This document shows positions 19,916 through 29,940 of a stretch of DNA of 64,000 nucleotides, piece after piece. The DNA is from Rhineura floridana (Eukaryota; Chordata; Lepidosauria; Squamata; Rhineuridae): NCBI RefSeq assembly GCF_030035675.1, contig NC_084489.1, positions 71,391,365-71,455,364 on the forward strand. Direction: 5' to 3'. The translations under genes were made by a program, and so were the position numbers. Under the pieces are notes generated by a model. It was given only the letters and a program-made list of their open reading frames with translations, was not told the origin of the DNA and did no database searches. Each line of letters starts with the position of its first letter. Position 1 is the first letter of the stretch.

Positions 19916-21679
19916 ATATATATTTATGTTCTAAAAGGGAGGGCCAGTTTACAAACATTTTCTGTTCTTTCTTTATGTGAAGAGTTTGGTCTGAACTGAT
20001 TCACTATGCAGACTTGGTCATTTAATTGGTTTAAGGTCTATGTTTCTCAAGAGATTATATATACAAGCTTTTTGGCAAACACTAATGTAATTGCTACACA
20101 GGCTCATTCTGGGCTTCTCAGATCTTGCTCCTGAAACTTTGTTTTAAAGTAAAAACCAAACAACTTTGAGATTTTAAACTTATTTTTCAGCAGAGGAAAA
20201 CTGAGTATCAATGGGACTTCTTCAAATTATTTTTTGTTCCCATCATGATCAAAGAAAGTATATACATAGTCTTGTTGAATGGCAACTATTGGTGGACTGG
20301 AGCAAAGTGAATGATCAACTGACTGATATTAATACTAATGACTGATTAATTGCCCTTTATTCTTCTAAATGAGTCCGGGGTTCATTCTGAGTACTTTGTA
20401 ATTGTATTCTCAGTTGTGATCGGAATGTGCCATGTATTTAATCAATTTGGTGATGTCTTTTGTTTTTTGGATATTTCTTTTATTTTACATCACTCACCAA
20501 TTTGTTATATTGTTATATACTTACATTTTAAAAGTTTTTATTTTTTTTAAGATAACCCACAGGCCTCCAAATCATAATTCACCACATTGTCAGCCAACTG
20601 AAAATCATTGGAGGATGAGTGACTCTGAGTTATTGCATGCCCAGTGCTAAAACAACCGTATGATGTGTGTGCCACATCAAAAAGCTGTGTATGGAATCTG
20701 GGTCAAGACTTCCGCAGTATTCATCCATTCCCTGTGAAATCCACTACACATATGGAAAAGGTTAGGTACAAGGTGGGAAAGATAAGAGTATGAGGCCAGC
20801 ATTGTTTATTATTGACTTGCTAGCCTTCCTTGTGGAAATGCAGCTCACCGTGTCTTTGCTGTTGCATAGCAAAATCAGTTCCCAGTGGACTGATATTGTT
20901 CCACTACTGTAGCTATTTGCTGTAGGGCTACAGTGGCAACCCATCCAGCTATAGAAATCATATTGGTTAGGAAAATGAGGGGGGGGGGGTTGATCTAAAA
21001 TAATATATAAAAGAGGGAGATATAATCTATATTTTTCATGGAAGGAAGCATATTTATGGGCCAAGATGACCTTCTTGGAACAGTCCAGCAGGATCTCAAG
21101 GCTTCTGAGATCATCAGCTGATCATTGGGGTTTCCAAGTGCTTGCATCTGCATGGTTTCATTTCAAACTGTGTGGGTGACAATGGGTCACTTGACGTCAG
21201 TGTGACATCAGGTGACTATCAGATGGGTGCCTGCACCTGGCTGTCAAACACTGCTCACCGGGGGTGGGGGTGGGGAATATGGAACTGCCATCCTGGCTGG
21301 ATCCAATTCCACATTCCTGTCTTAATGCCTTCCCCAGAGGAAAGGGGGACACAGAGCAAGTCCTCCAAAGTGGTCTTCTGTGCAATGGCCAATTTGTATA
21401 GCAGAAAATAGTCCTTCACTTAAGACCATGTCCAACTCTATCACTTATTAAGGTACATATTTATTATTGTTGATTCATAGGGATGACAGGACACACCTTT
21501 TAAGAAAGCATTCATGTGTTATCTTTGAGATACCCAAACACAAGAAAACTGGCTTGTTGCTTGCCAGACAAGAAGCTAGTTTCATAAAATCTGAATTCAA
21601 GAGATTAAACGGCAATTATGTTTGGGGTAGGTACCCATTTTTAAAACACACACACACAACACAGGCCACAAGATCAAGC
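19916..21679. other. Long unassigned stretch
   Basis: About 1.8 kb of AT-rich, unique-looking sequence with a G-run near 20980-20990 and a short CA run near 21647. No protein-like frame. Part may be conserved non-coding sequence. Confidence 0.35.
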
Positions 21680-21689
21680 TAGGAAAGCT

Positions 21690-22376
21690 AGAGACGTCCG
21701 ATCTGACGAGGGTAACGCATGCCCTAGTTACATCCCGGCTTGATTACTGCAACACACTCTACGTGGGGCTGCCATCGAAGACAGTTCGGAAACTTAAACT
21801 GGTTCAGCGAGCAGCAGTGAGAATGCTGACCGGGGCCGGCCTTCGAACACATACTACCCCCCTGTTACAGCAACTCCACTGGCTGCCGCTGTGTTTCCGG
21901 ACTCAATTCAAAGTGCTGGTGTTAACCTTTAAAGCCCTACACGGCTTTACATCGGTTGTCTTGTTATGAAGCCTCCCGTGCATTGAGGTCCTCTGAGGAT
22001 ATGCTTCTTGTGATTCCTTCACCCTCACAAGCTCATTTATCAAGAACTAGAGATAGGGTGTTCTCTGTCATCGCTCCCAGACTCTGGAATGCTTTACCAG
22101 TAGAGGTACGGTTGGCCCCTTCGCTTTTGGCATTCCGCCGCCAGATTAAGACACTCTTTTTCCGGACGGCGTTTAAACTAAACGCAGAATAGGAATTTTA
22201 ACAAATTACGATAGTAGCATAAATTTTTTGTATGTTTTTTTAACTTGTTGACTGTATGTATTGGGTGTATTGTATAGTTTTTATTCTATTGCTGCTGTCC
22301 GCCGCTCTGAGTTTCTGGTTAAAATAGAGCGGGCTAGAAATATTTTAAAATAAATAAATAAAATTAAAATAAACGT
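21690..22376 (+). mobile_element. L2 LINE 3' end
   Basis: The coding part reads SRLDYCNTLYVGLPSKTV-like, KLKLVQRAAVRMLTG, LLQQLHWLPLCFRTQFKVLV, then RVFSVIAPRLWNALPVEV and FRRQIKTLFFRTAF. A frameshift near 21945-21960 joins the two halves in different frames. The 3' UTR carries GTCCGCCGCTCTGAGTTTCT and an AATAAAT tail. This is a third L2 3' UTR type in the window. Confidence 0.85.
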
Positions 22377-22884
22377 CACTGATGAGTACACTGAAGGCCA
22401 ACCTTATGATCTGTGATTACATGCTCAGGACAACATCACCAATTTGTATATGGAGCTGTCATAATTTGTAATATTGCAATTGCTCTAACATGTAAAGATT
22501 TCAGCTAGTGTCCTGGGAAACTTTCGAAAAGTAGATTGAATCATGAGGTACTGAATCACAACCTCTTCAGTCCAGAGAGTTCATAGAATTGGTAACTCCA
22601 CTGAAAAAAAGACAAGTCATCCTTGTTTCACCTTGTAACCAACACAGTAGAAAGGCTGGAAGGTTTGGGGCTTTTCCATTTTTTGTTTTAAAAGGTGACT
22701 AATACAGGGCATGATGGAGTTTTCTAAAGTTGTGTTTCCTGAAAAGGAGGTGATTAAACAGAAAAACACTGACTGACAGCAGATTGAGACCAAAAGGAAA
22801 CATAGATTCATGCAATGGCTAATCAACTCATGAGATTCCTTTTCATAATATGAGATGATGGCAGGCATAGGAATAGAAGGGTTT
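22377..22884. other. No recognised feature
   Basis: Unique-looking, no convincing frame. Confidence 0.4.
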
Positions 22885-23115
22885 TTTTGTAAAAGGATTA
22901 GACAAATTAATGGAGCAGAGACCTGCCATTAACCGTTAGCCATGAAAATCGAAAATGGAAGATCCCTATTCAGAGACAGTATGCCTCTGGCACTGTGGGT
23001 GGAACAGGGTGTGGCTACCACTGTCAGTCCCCGCTTGTGAGCTTCCATGGGATAGCTGCTTATGCTGCTGGAGGGTGAGCACTGGACTAGATGGTTCTTT
23101 GGTTTGCTCCAGCCA
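22885..23115 (+). mobile_element. CR1 LINE 3' end, diverged
   Basis: TAAAAGGATTAGACAAATTA corresponds to the FKRRLDKFM codons of the CR1 at 988, and CACTGGACTAGATGGTTCTT with TTTGCTCCAGCC is the 3' UTR end. Belongs to an older CR1 branch. Confidence 0.75.
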
Positions 23116-23317
23116 AATATTTACTTATTTGTTCAAATAAAACTGGGTGTGCAACTTGGTGGTAAGGGTGAAAGTATCTGTTATAAGAAGCACAGGGCTA
23201 CTGGCAAAAATGGCAGTCCCACATCACATCCATCCAGCCCCATCTGTAAAGTGTGCAGCGTTGGTGCATGGCAATTCCAAACAACGGTGGATGCTCAGTT
23301 CTGTTCATTGTGTAGGT

Positions 23318-23573
23318 CAGGGATGGGGAACCATTGGGAGGCGATCTGTTGGGGGCCTATTGGGAACTGCTCATCCCATGTGCCTCATATGGCAAGTAGG
23401 GCCACAACAGCTTGTGAGGGAAGAACCTTCCAAATCAACTCTGCCCGGGCCAGCTCTTAAGCTCCCCCTGTGCAGGAGAGAAATACAGAAGGCTTTCCTA
23501 AGATTTTCCTGACCTGATTTCTTTGCACAAGTTTTCCTCAACTAGGTTGTTGGTCTATTTGTGTCCATCCCTG
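23318..23573. mobile_element. Possible hAT-like element
   Basis: The left end CAGGGATGGGGAACC and the right end GTGTCCATCCCTG form a short inverted pair (CAGGGATGG). The flanks do not repeat, so the call is tentative. Confidence 0.35.
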
Positions 23574-23585
23574 ACATGGCCTATT

Positions 23586-23824
23586 GTAAGGTTTGCCAGC
23601 CTTTAGGGGGCCTATGGGCACATTTGCAAGCCAAAGAAGCTGATGTGGGCTGCACACACACCTGGAAACCAAGCACGCACTGCAACCTAGCTGTGGAAGC
23701 CATAGAATGCTTCTTTCAAAGTTAATTTGATCATGATGCGGGGTGGTGCAAGAGGACCCCAGGGGTGCCAGGAAAGGCCTCTGTGAGCGCATGTAAACCT
23801 CAAGGTGCTACTTGGTTGACCCCT
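23586..23824. mobile_element. hAT-like element with perfect 8-bp duplication
   Basis: GGCCTATT is repeated exactly at 23578-23585 and 23825-23832. The ends are GTAAGGTTTGCCAGCC and, inverted from the right, AGGGGTCAACCAAGT, a weak pair. 239 bp, no coding capacity. Confidence 0.75.
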
Positions 23825-23857
23825 GGCCTATTTATTTAGATATCATGAATATTTTAA

Positions 23858-23892
23858 GCTTATTTGATTTGATTTGATTTGATTTGATTTGT
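23858..23892. repeat. (TTTGA)n microsatellite
   Basis: About six TTTGA units. Confidence 0.95.
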
Positions 23893-24108
23893 TACATTTT
23901 AGTGTAAATTTAGAATTTGATCGCAGCCACATATGGAAATAAGGAGGCAAGATGCAAAGGTTGGGTGAACTGGGCCACATTGATGAATTTGACATGAGAG
24001 ATCTGCAGAAGGGAACCAAGGTGGGGATCCTCCCTACACATAACCATCTGGGTGAGCCAACCCTGCCAAGGGTAAGAGGCAGTGTTTCATCTACCCCTTC
24101 CTTAAGCC

Positions 24109-24531
24109 TAGTGATGGGGGAGAAATTTGATTCAGTTCACATTTAAAGTAAAATCTATGAAATCCACACATTCCAAAACAATATGAGAACCAAAACACAG
24201 CCATCCTTTGCAATTTGCACTCATCTGAATTTTGCAATGCAGTTATCTAACCAAGTATTGTTTACAAAATGGCATATACTGGGGGTAAGTGTGCATAAAA
24301 ATGAATACACTAGTGAAAGCAACATACAAAAATGAATTAGGAGAAATTGCTCACAAAAATCTGTACATTAGCCAAAACTGCATATAAAAATGTTTTCTTT
24401 GGAGAAATTTCCACTAATTTTTTTTTTAAAAAAAGAAACCACAAATTGCTGCAGAAATGATGAGAACTGAATTTAAGATTGGAAAAATGAGAATCTGAGA
24501 GAACTGAAAGTGACAGATCCTTCCATCCCTG
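24109..24531. mobile_element. hAT-like element, family A, copy 3 (reference copy)
   Basis: The flanks CTTAAGCC (24101-24108) and CTTAAACC (24532-24539) agree at 7 of 8 positions. The ends TAGTGATGGGGGAGAA and, inverted, CAGGGATGGAAGGAT pair. The inside is a series of diverged 30-40-bp units (GTGCATAAAAATGAATACAC, CATACAAAAATGAATTAGG, GCATATAAAAATG). This copy and the one at 37552 justify placing the family in hAT. Confidence 0.8.
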
Positions 24532-25184
24532 CTTAAACCCCACCCTTTCAGGTGAGAAGTGGGGCCTTACTGCTTCACCCCCTCCGGGGGGCCCCCAACT
24601 CCAAGTGGTTGTTGCAGGTTGGCCTCAAAAGTGCTCCTGACCCTGCCCTGAAGGCACCTCTCAGGACTTCACTCTTAAAGGAACCTAAGATGCTCACCAA
24701 ACCTTGATGACCTGATTACTTCTTGTACCCACCTGCCAATGTGACCAATTAACCTATTTAAAAGCAACCACCTACTAAAGACACCTACCACAAAACACAG
24801 TACAGAGTAGGCAAAAAAACAAACAAACACCAGCCAGCTGAAATTCCTACTCGGCCCAAAAGGCAACCAGCCAATGCCTATCTTGAATAAAGGGCAGGAG
24901 GATGGCTGCTGCAAAAACCCGCAGAGGACTGAGGGGAAGGTGGGCAGGCTTAAATAGCACGCGCACACGCACACACACACACACCAGCACCAATCCACAG
25001 CCAATGTTGCTTTGGGCATGGAGGCAGTGGGATTCTATAAACCACTTAAGGATCCTTCTATGGGATGTGTTCTATAATTTATTTTAATAAAAGCAAATAA
25101 TAAATAGATTTTGGTCTTACTCTTTTTTCCATGCCGAGCAAAAGTAGATGGAGTCTGCAGAATTGCATAGCATTGCTGCTCTAG
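24532..25184. other. Short CA repeat, otherwise nothing recognised
   Basis: CA-type repeat at about 24958-24984. The rest looks unique. Confidence 0.4.
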
Positions 25185-25224
25185 GCTCCTACTGGGAGGT
25201 AGGGTGGGATATACATTTAATATA
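25185..25224 (+). mobile_element. BovB / Sauria-SINE type 3' tail
   Basis: GGCTCCTACTGGGAGGTAGG then GTGGGATATACATTTAATA. It directly precedes the Tigger-like MITE, whose insertion may have split the tail. Confidence 0.7.
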
Positions 25225-25441
25225 CAGTAGGTCCCTGCTTTTCGGCAGCCCACTTTTTGGTATTCTGCTAATACAGTGGCTAAAATTAGAGTAAGGCCCC
25301 ACTCATATAGCGCTTGTTCCGCTTTTACGGCATTTTTCGGGCATCGGATGCCATTTTATTGAAGGAATTCCGCTTTTCGGCAGGTTTCGCTTGTAGGCAG
25401 GGGTCTGGAATGTAACCCACCGTATGAGTGGGGCCCTACTG
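25225..25441. mobile_element. Tigger-like (Tc1/mariner) MITE, copy 1
   Basis: The ends CAGTAGGTCCC and GGGCCCTACTG form an inverted pair, flanked on both sides by TA (25223-25224 and 25442-25443), the target duplication of Tc1/mariner elements. The inside has a CGGCATTTTTCGGGCATCGG phrase shared with the copy at 50913-51140. 217 bp, no transposase. Confidence 0.88.
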
Positions 25442-25443
25442 TA

Positions 25444-25498
25444 TAAATAATAAATAAATAAATAAATTCTCTCTCACACACACACACACACACACACC
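25444..25498. repeat. AAAT-rich tail and (CA)n microsatellite
   Basis: AATAAATAAATAAAT followed by CT and about 14 CA units. The AAAT part may be the end of the tail interrupted by the Tigger-like MITE. Confidence 0.85.
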
Positions 25499-25558
25499 CA
25501 TCCTCCTCATCATACCCCAAAATTCACAGAAACTTTCCCCCTCTGGGTTCACCAGGTA

Positions 25559-25561
<3 letters not shown>

Positions 25562-25651
<90 letters not shown>

Positions 25652-25697
25652 ACACAGTCACACACACACACACAGTCACACACACACACACACACAA
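25562..25697. repeat. (CT)n-(CA)n compound microsatellite
   Basis: About 38 bases of CT then about 95 bases of CA interrupted by several T and GT changes. Confidence 0.97.
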
Positions 25698-26594
25698 AAT
25701 ACAGAAGAGATGTGCTAGAGGGGTGGTCAAGAGAGCTAGAATTGGCCTGCAGTCTCTGGAGGGCTGCAGGTAATGTACCCTACCAATGTTGCAGGTGTTT
25801 GTTTTGAAGGTTCAGTCAAGTTGTACTCTTCCAGGATAAGGATGTTACATCCCATTGAAATTCTGGGGTGGTGGTGGAGGAGGAGAACATTGATCCGTCT
25901 TCACCATTGAAACAGATCTTCCTATTAGCTGGCCATTGAATGGATTCCCAAGAACAGGCCTTTTCTTTCAATCTGTCATATCATAAATATGCATCTTTGG
26001 CCTTCAAAGACTCCCAAGCCCAAGTTGCTGAACACAGTCAAACCTGCAAAGGAAATACAGATGTTGCCTGCCTGTGGATCCAACTGTTTTGCATCTGATG
26101 CTGAGGAGTTCCTTTTAAGAGTGATGTCTCAGCACTTGCAAGGTGGCAAATTATCAGGGATTAACAGCAGGAACAGCCAGCTTTCAAAGTTCACCCTGTC
26201 ACAATTTCTTTTCATCAATGTGTTAAATTCTCAAGTTAGTAAGTACACCTCAAACATTATTTCTTCCTGACTGATTAAAAGAAATTCACAAAAGTTAATG
26301 GAGACTCCTTTTCAATAATCTTTGATTGTGGTAAAATTCTTTACTTAGGGACATGCCCATGATAAACATGCTGTGTGAAACTGACTCCTTCCAGGAATGG
26401 AAGTTACCAACAAGATTCTGGTAAGCTGTATAGAAATGAATCACGTGAAGTGTCCCAATGGCAGTCAGTACCATAGCAAATACACAGATGGCAAATGAAC
26501 TTGGGAAGACCAAGCTCTTTTTAGCCTCCTAGAAAAAGTAGACTAGACCACTTCCAAGCAATAGTAGATGTCTACTTGTATTCATTTTGTTGGG
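25698..26594. other. No recognised feature
   Basis: Unique-looking sequence, no convincing frame. Confidence 0.4.
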
Positions 26595-26731
26595 CAGGGA
26601 AGGGCAACCCGTGGCCCTTCAGATGTTGGTGGACTACAACTTCCACCATCCATTGGCCAAGCTGACTAGGGCGGATGGGAGTTGGATTGCAAGAACATCT
26701 GGAGGAATGAAGTTTAGCACCCCCTCCCCCA
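26595..26731. mobile_element. hAT MITE, family C
   Basis: CAGGGAAGGGCAACCCGTGG, then GGTGGACTACAACTTCCACC and CTAGGGCGGATGGGAGTTGG show the paired core. The right end is eroded. Confidence 0.7.
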
Positions 26732-28340
26732 ATGTAGGCAATATTATACAGAATCATGATACAGAATAATCAGACCTGTCACTCAATTGCAACAGGAGAT
26801 TTATCCCATAGATTGGCTGACTCCCTAGTATAAATGTAAGTAAAAGGAAATAAGTAAAAGGAAAAAAAGAAGAAATGACCTGGGAAGTCCCGTTTTGCTT
26901 AGGAAGGCCTTGTGGGGAAGAAGATACAGGTGCATTAGGAATTTGGAAATCCAAATTTCCACCAAAATCAGTCCAACATGAATTGTGATTTTTTACCAAT
27001 GTACTTCACCAATCTCTCTCTTAAAGATACGTTTGCAATAGCATCTGCATTGACGACTGTAATGTTACATCTGTCTTCACCTCTAAGCTACTGACAGGCA
27101 GCCACCCAATGTCCTGTGATTTGTTTTTCTCTGGCTTTCTCTTTCCTGAAAGTGTGCCTTACTTCCGTGAATAAGTGTGGATTTTTGCCTGCCACTTTAG
27201 AAGTACGATAAGGCAATTAGTTGTCCAATTTCTGCTGATAGCCAACTGGCAGTGTCCTAAATGCCTTCTGCTCTAGATGGATAGATTGGTCTGATGCACT
27301 GAAAACCTCAGGCTGCATTTGTTTACCATCATCACATTGTTGCATAGGAACTGCTCTGGCTTCCAGCTGTGAAATCACAGGAAGGAACACAAATGATCTA
27401 AAGAAGAAGAAAAAGAGCAGAGTGCCAAATGGAAACTGAGTGGAAAGGCCAGGTGCCTTAGTTCATCACAATGACTTTGTTGTCTTCAAGGGTGTTGTTG
27501 ACTATAGGCAAGACTGTGGACAAGGTCTGATTAGTGGGTTTGGTGACTCAGCGTGCTTCATTCCTGGTTGATTGTGTATGGATTACATTTTGTGTACCTG
27601 AGAGTAGGCTCAGTTTAACATATGCAATGATTCAGCTGAGGCTGTGGGAAAGAGCTGTCTGTGAAACCTGCTTTGGGGGATCCAGCAAACACCTGAAGCA
27701 GTATTTATCACACATCTATGTAGCAACAGATTGTCCTTTTGCTGTTCATTTACCAGTGAGGAAAGGTGCCTCCAGACTGTCACTATTTTGCAGGGGGATT
27801 CAAGCATATACCAGAAATGTAGGTTTGTACAATTAAAGTGGATTAAAGTGATCAGTTGCCTGAGTGCAACAAATAAAAAACAAACAAACCCAAAATGACT
27901 TTTTGCAGTTAGGAAAGTGACACGGAAATACTCCTAAAAGTGTGGGATGAACAAATGATTAATGGGAAGACATATGAAAACTCTGCAAGCAAATCGGGAT
28001 GAATGGTCAGTGTTGTATAACCTGCCTGCACCAGGTTGGGGAAGGCTGATAAGCCAGCATCATAATTATTTATTTTGCAGATTGATAGCCTACTTTTTAA
28101 CAGTTGTTCTCAACCCCAGGTGCTGTTAGTGCTCAGCTACTTATAACAGGGTGTCATCCACAAGACTAAGCCGAAGTTAAATGTAACCAAGGCAGCAGTA
28201 TTTTTTATACCACATTCATATGCCATAAAAAATCAGTTTGAAAATTTGCAGTACAATGAAACCAATATTTGTATATAAATGCCATTTATAAAAAGTCTTT
28301 CCCTAATTTTGCTAATATTACTATTAAGTTGATCTGTCTG
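26732..28340. other. Long unassigned stretch
   Basis: About 1.6 kb with no clear repeat and no protein-like frame. The 100-codon frame at 27534-27836 has no recognisable domain. Confidence 0.35.
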
Positions 28341-28931
28341 TGTGGCTTAAGCAGTTTCACAGCCTTTGCTGTGCAAGCTTTCTGAATTCTTAAGAGTGTG
28401 ATCCTATACATGTCTACTCAGAAGTCACATTCAGCTCAATGAAAACTACTCCCAGGTATGCATAGGATTGCATCCTGAGCCTGTTTTCACATGTCCATTT
28501 TTATGACAGTTTGTATATTTCCCATATCTATAAATCACCTTGTACAGCTACATTGACTGGAATGTACCTTTGATTTCAAATAGGCGTTTGTTCACGTTCT
28601 GTCTCCCATTAATTGCATTGACAAGTGATGTGTTCCATATTAAAAGCTGTCTCACTTATGAGGAAAAAAATCTCAAAATTCTTCTTCAGAGCTATTTGAA
28701 CAGTTTTGACTGTATCTGTGCTGTGATAATCAAGATTAATCTGAAATGGAATGTATTTGCTGACAGAGAACTGCAAGTTCCAGGTCAAATTGCTGCTAAC
28801 ACCACCCCTGTCAATACGTATCTACCAGCATTCACAATTATACTGGTCTACAGTGCAATGCAGATATACATCAGCATGCATTTCATGTGCGATCAATCTA
28901 CATTTCTGCAGTAATGCAGACTAATGCATAA

Positions 28932-29056
28932 GAAGGGGTTGTTGCTCAATGACTTAACACATGCTTTGCATTTATAAAATCCTAGATTCAGCCCCTGGCA
29001 TCTCAGATAAAGCTCTCAGGCAGCAAGGGTAGGACCTCTGTCTGGTACTCCGTTTG
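28932..29056 (+). mobile_element. tRNA-derived SINE fragment, old
   Basis: GTTGCTCAATGACTTAACAC resembles the head, AGATTCAGCCCCTGGCATCT the B-box area, and AAAGCTCTCAGGCAGCAAGG the body. Strongly diverged. Confidence 0.5.
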
Positions 29057-29089
29057 ACAGTGCCAGGGTACTGTGTGGTTTGAAATACA

Positions 29090-29279
29090 GGAACACAAGA
29101 AGGTCCTTTATACTGAATCAGGCCACTGGCCTATCTAGTTCATAATTGTCTACACTGAATGGCAGCAGCTCTCCAGGGTTTCAGACGGGCCTCTCCCAGC
29201 CCTACTTGGAGACGTTGGGGATTGAACTTAGGACCTTCTGCATGCAAAGCAGATGTTCTACCAATGAACTACAGCCCTT
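29090..29279 (-). mobile_element. tRNA-derived SINE, near full length
   Basis: Minus strand: GGGCTGTAGTTCATTGGTAG (A box region), GCATGCAGAAGGTCC, CAATCCCCAACGTCTCC and the tail AAAGGACCTTCTTGTGTTC. Confidence 0.88.
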
Positions 29280-29453
29280 CGCTGTCTTTACTGTGCAAGC
29301 TTCCTGACCTCTTAACAGCACACTCCTATGAACTTCTGCTCTGAAGTAATTCAGCTCAATGAAATTTCCTTCCAAATAAGTGTGTCTAGGATTGCAGCCT
29401 AAGACTTTTCAGATGTCTCTACTAATGTCAGTTTTTGTATTTCCCATATCTAT

Positions 29454-29701
29454 GTTGTTGCTGTTGTTATATGCCTTCAAGTCAATTATGACTTATGGCG
29501 ACCCTTTGAACCTTTTTTGGATATATTCATAGGGTTTTCATGGTAAGAGTATTCAGAGATGGTTTACCATTGCCTTACTCTAAGCCTACGGCACCCAGTA
29601 TTCCCAGACAGTCTCCCATCCAAGTACTATCCAGGCCTGAGCTTGCTTAGCTTCCAAGATCAGATGAGATCGGGCACGTTCAGGGTAGTACGGCCATGGG
29701 C
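29454..29701 (-). mobile_element. 5S rRNA-derived SINE, near complete
   Basis: The minus strand starts close to 5S rRNA position 1 and follows it for about 115 bases: ATGGCCGTACTACCCTGAAC, GTGCCCGATCTCATCTGATC, GGAAGCTAAGC, CAGGCCTGGATAGTACTTGG and ATGGGAGACTGTCTGGGAAT. These cover the internal A box, intermediate element and C box of the 5S polymerase III promoter. The SINE body AGTAAGGCAATGGTAAACCA and the LINE-like tail GTCGCCATAAGTCATAATTG follow, ending in AAC repeats. The 12-bp target duplication TCCCATATCTAT is perfect at 29442-29453 and 29702-29713. It is a retroposed SINE and not a 5S gene. Confidence 0.94.
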
Positions 29702-29940
29702 TCCCATATCTATAAATCACATTAAAAAGCTAAATTGACAGGAAAGTACCTTTGAATTCACATTGACAGCCTCACGTTCTACCTCTCATTAACAACACCA
29801 GCAATTTATGCAAGTTGCAGCTGCTCCTTTCACTCATGGACCCCCTCCATGTTTTCATGCATCTATGCTTACATCAGTTTTTGCATTCCCCGCATCTATA
29901 AAGCATATTGGAAGCTACACTGATTACATGGTACTAGCCT

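Larger units (their letters stand above)
28341..29940. repeat. Degraded tandem duplication, 2-3 units, with later insertions
   Basis: Unit 1 (about 28341-28640) and unit 2 (about 29279-29820) share an ordered series: GCTGTGCAAGCTTTCTGAAT / CTGTGCAAGCTTCCTGACCT, AGCTCAATGAAAACTACTCC / AGCTCAATGAAATTTCCTTC, TTTCCCATATCTATAAATCA / CCCATATCTATAAATCACAT, and ATTGACTGGAATGTACCTTT / ATTGACAGGAAAGTACCTTT. A partial third unit (about 29850-29940) has CCGCATCTATAAAGCATATT and CTACACTGATTACATGGTAC. Unit 2 was later split by the 5S-SINE at 29454-29701. The tRNA-SINEs at 28932 and 29090 lie between units. Confidence 0.7.

Noticed and set aside
29454-29701. A 5S rRNA gene on the minus strand
   Set aside because: The 5S part is diverged and continues into a SINE body and LINE-like tail, with a 12-bp target duplication. 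It is a retroposed copy.
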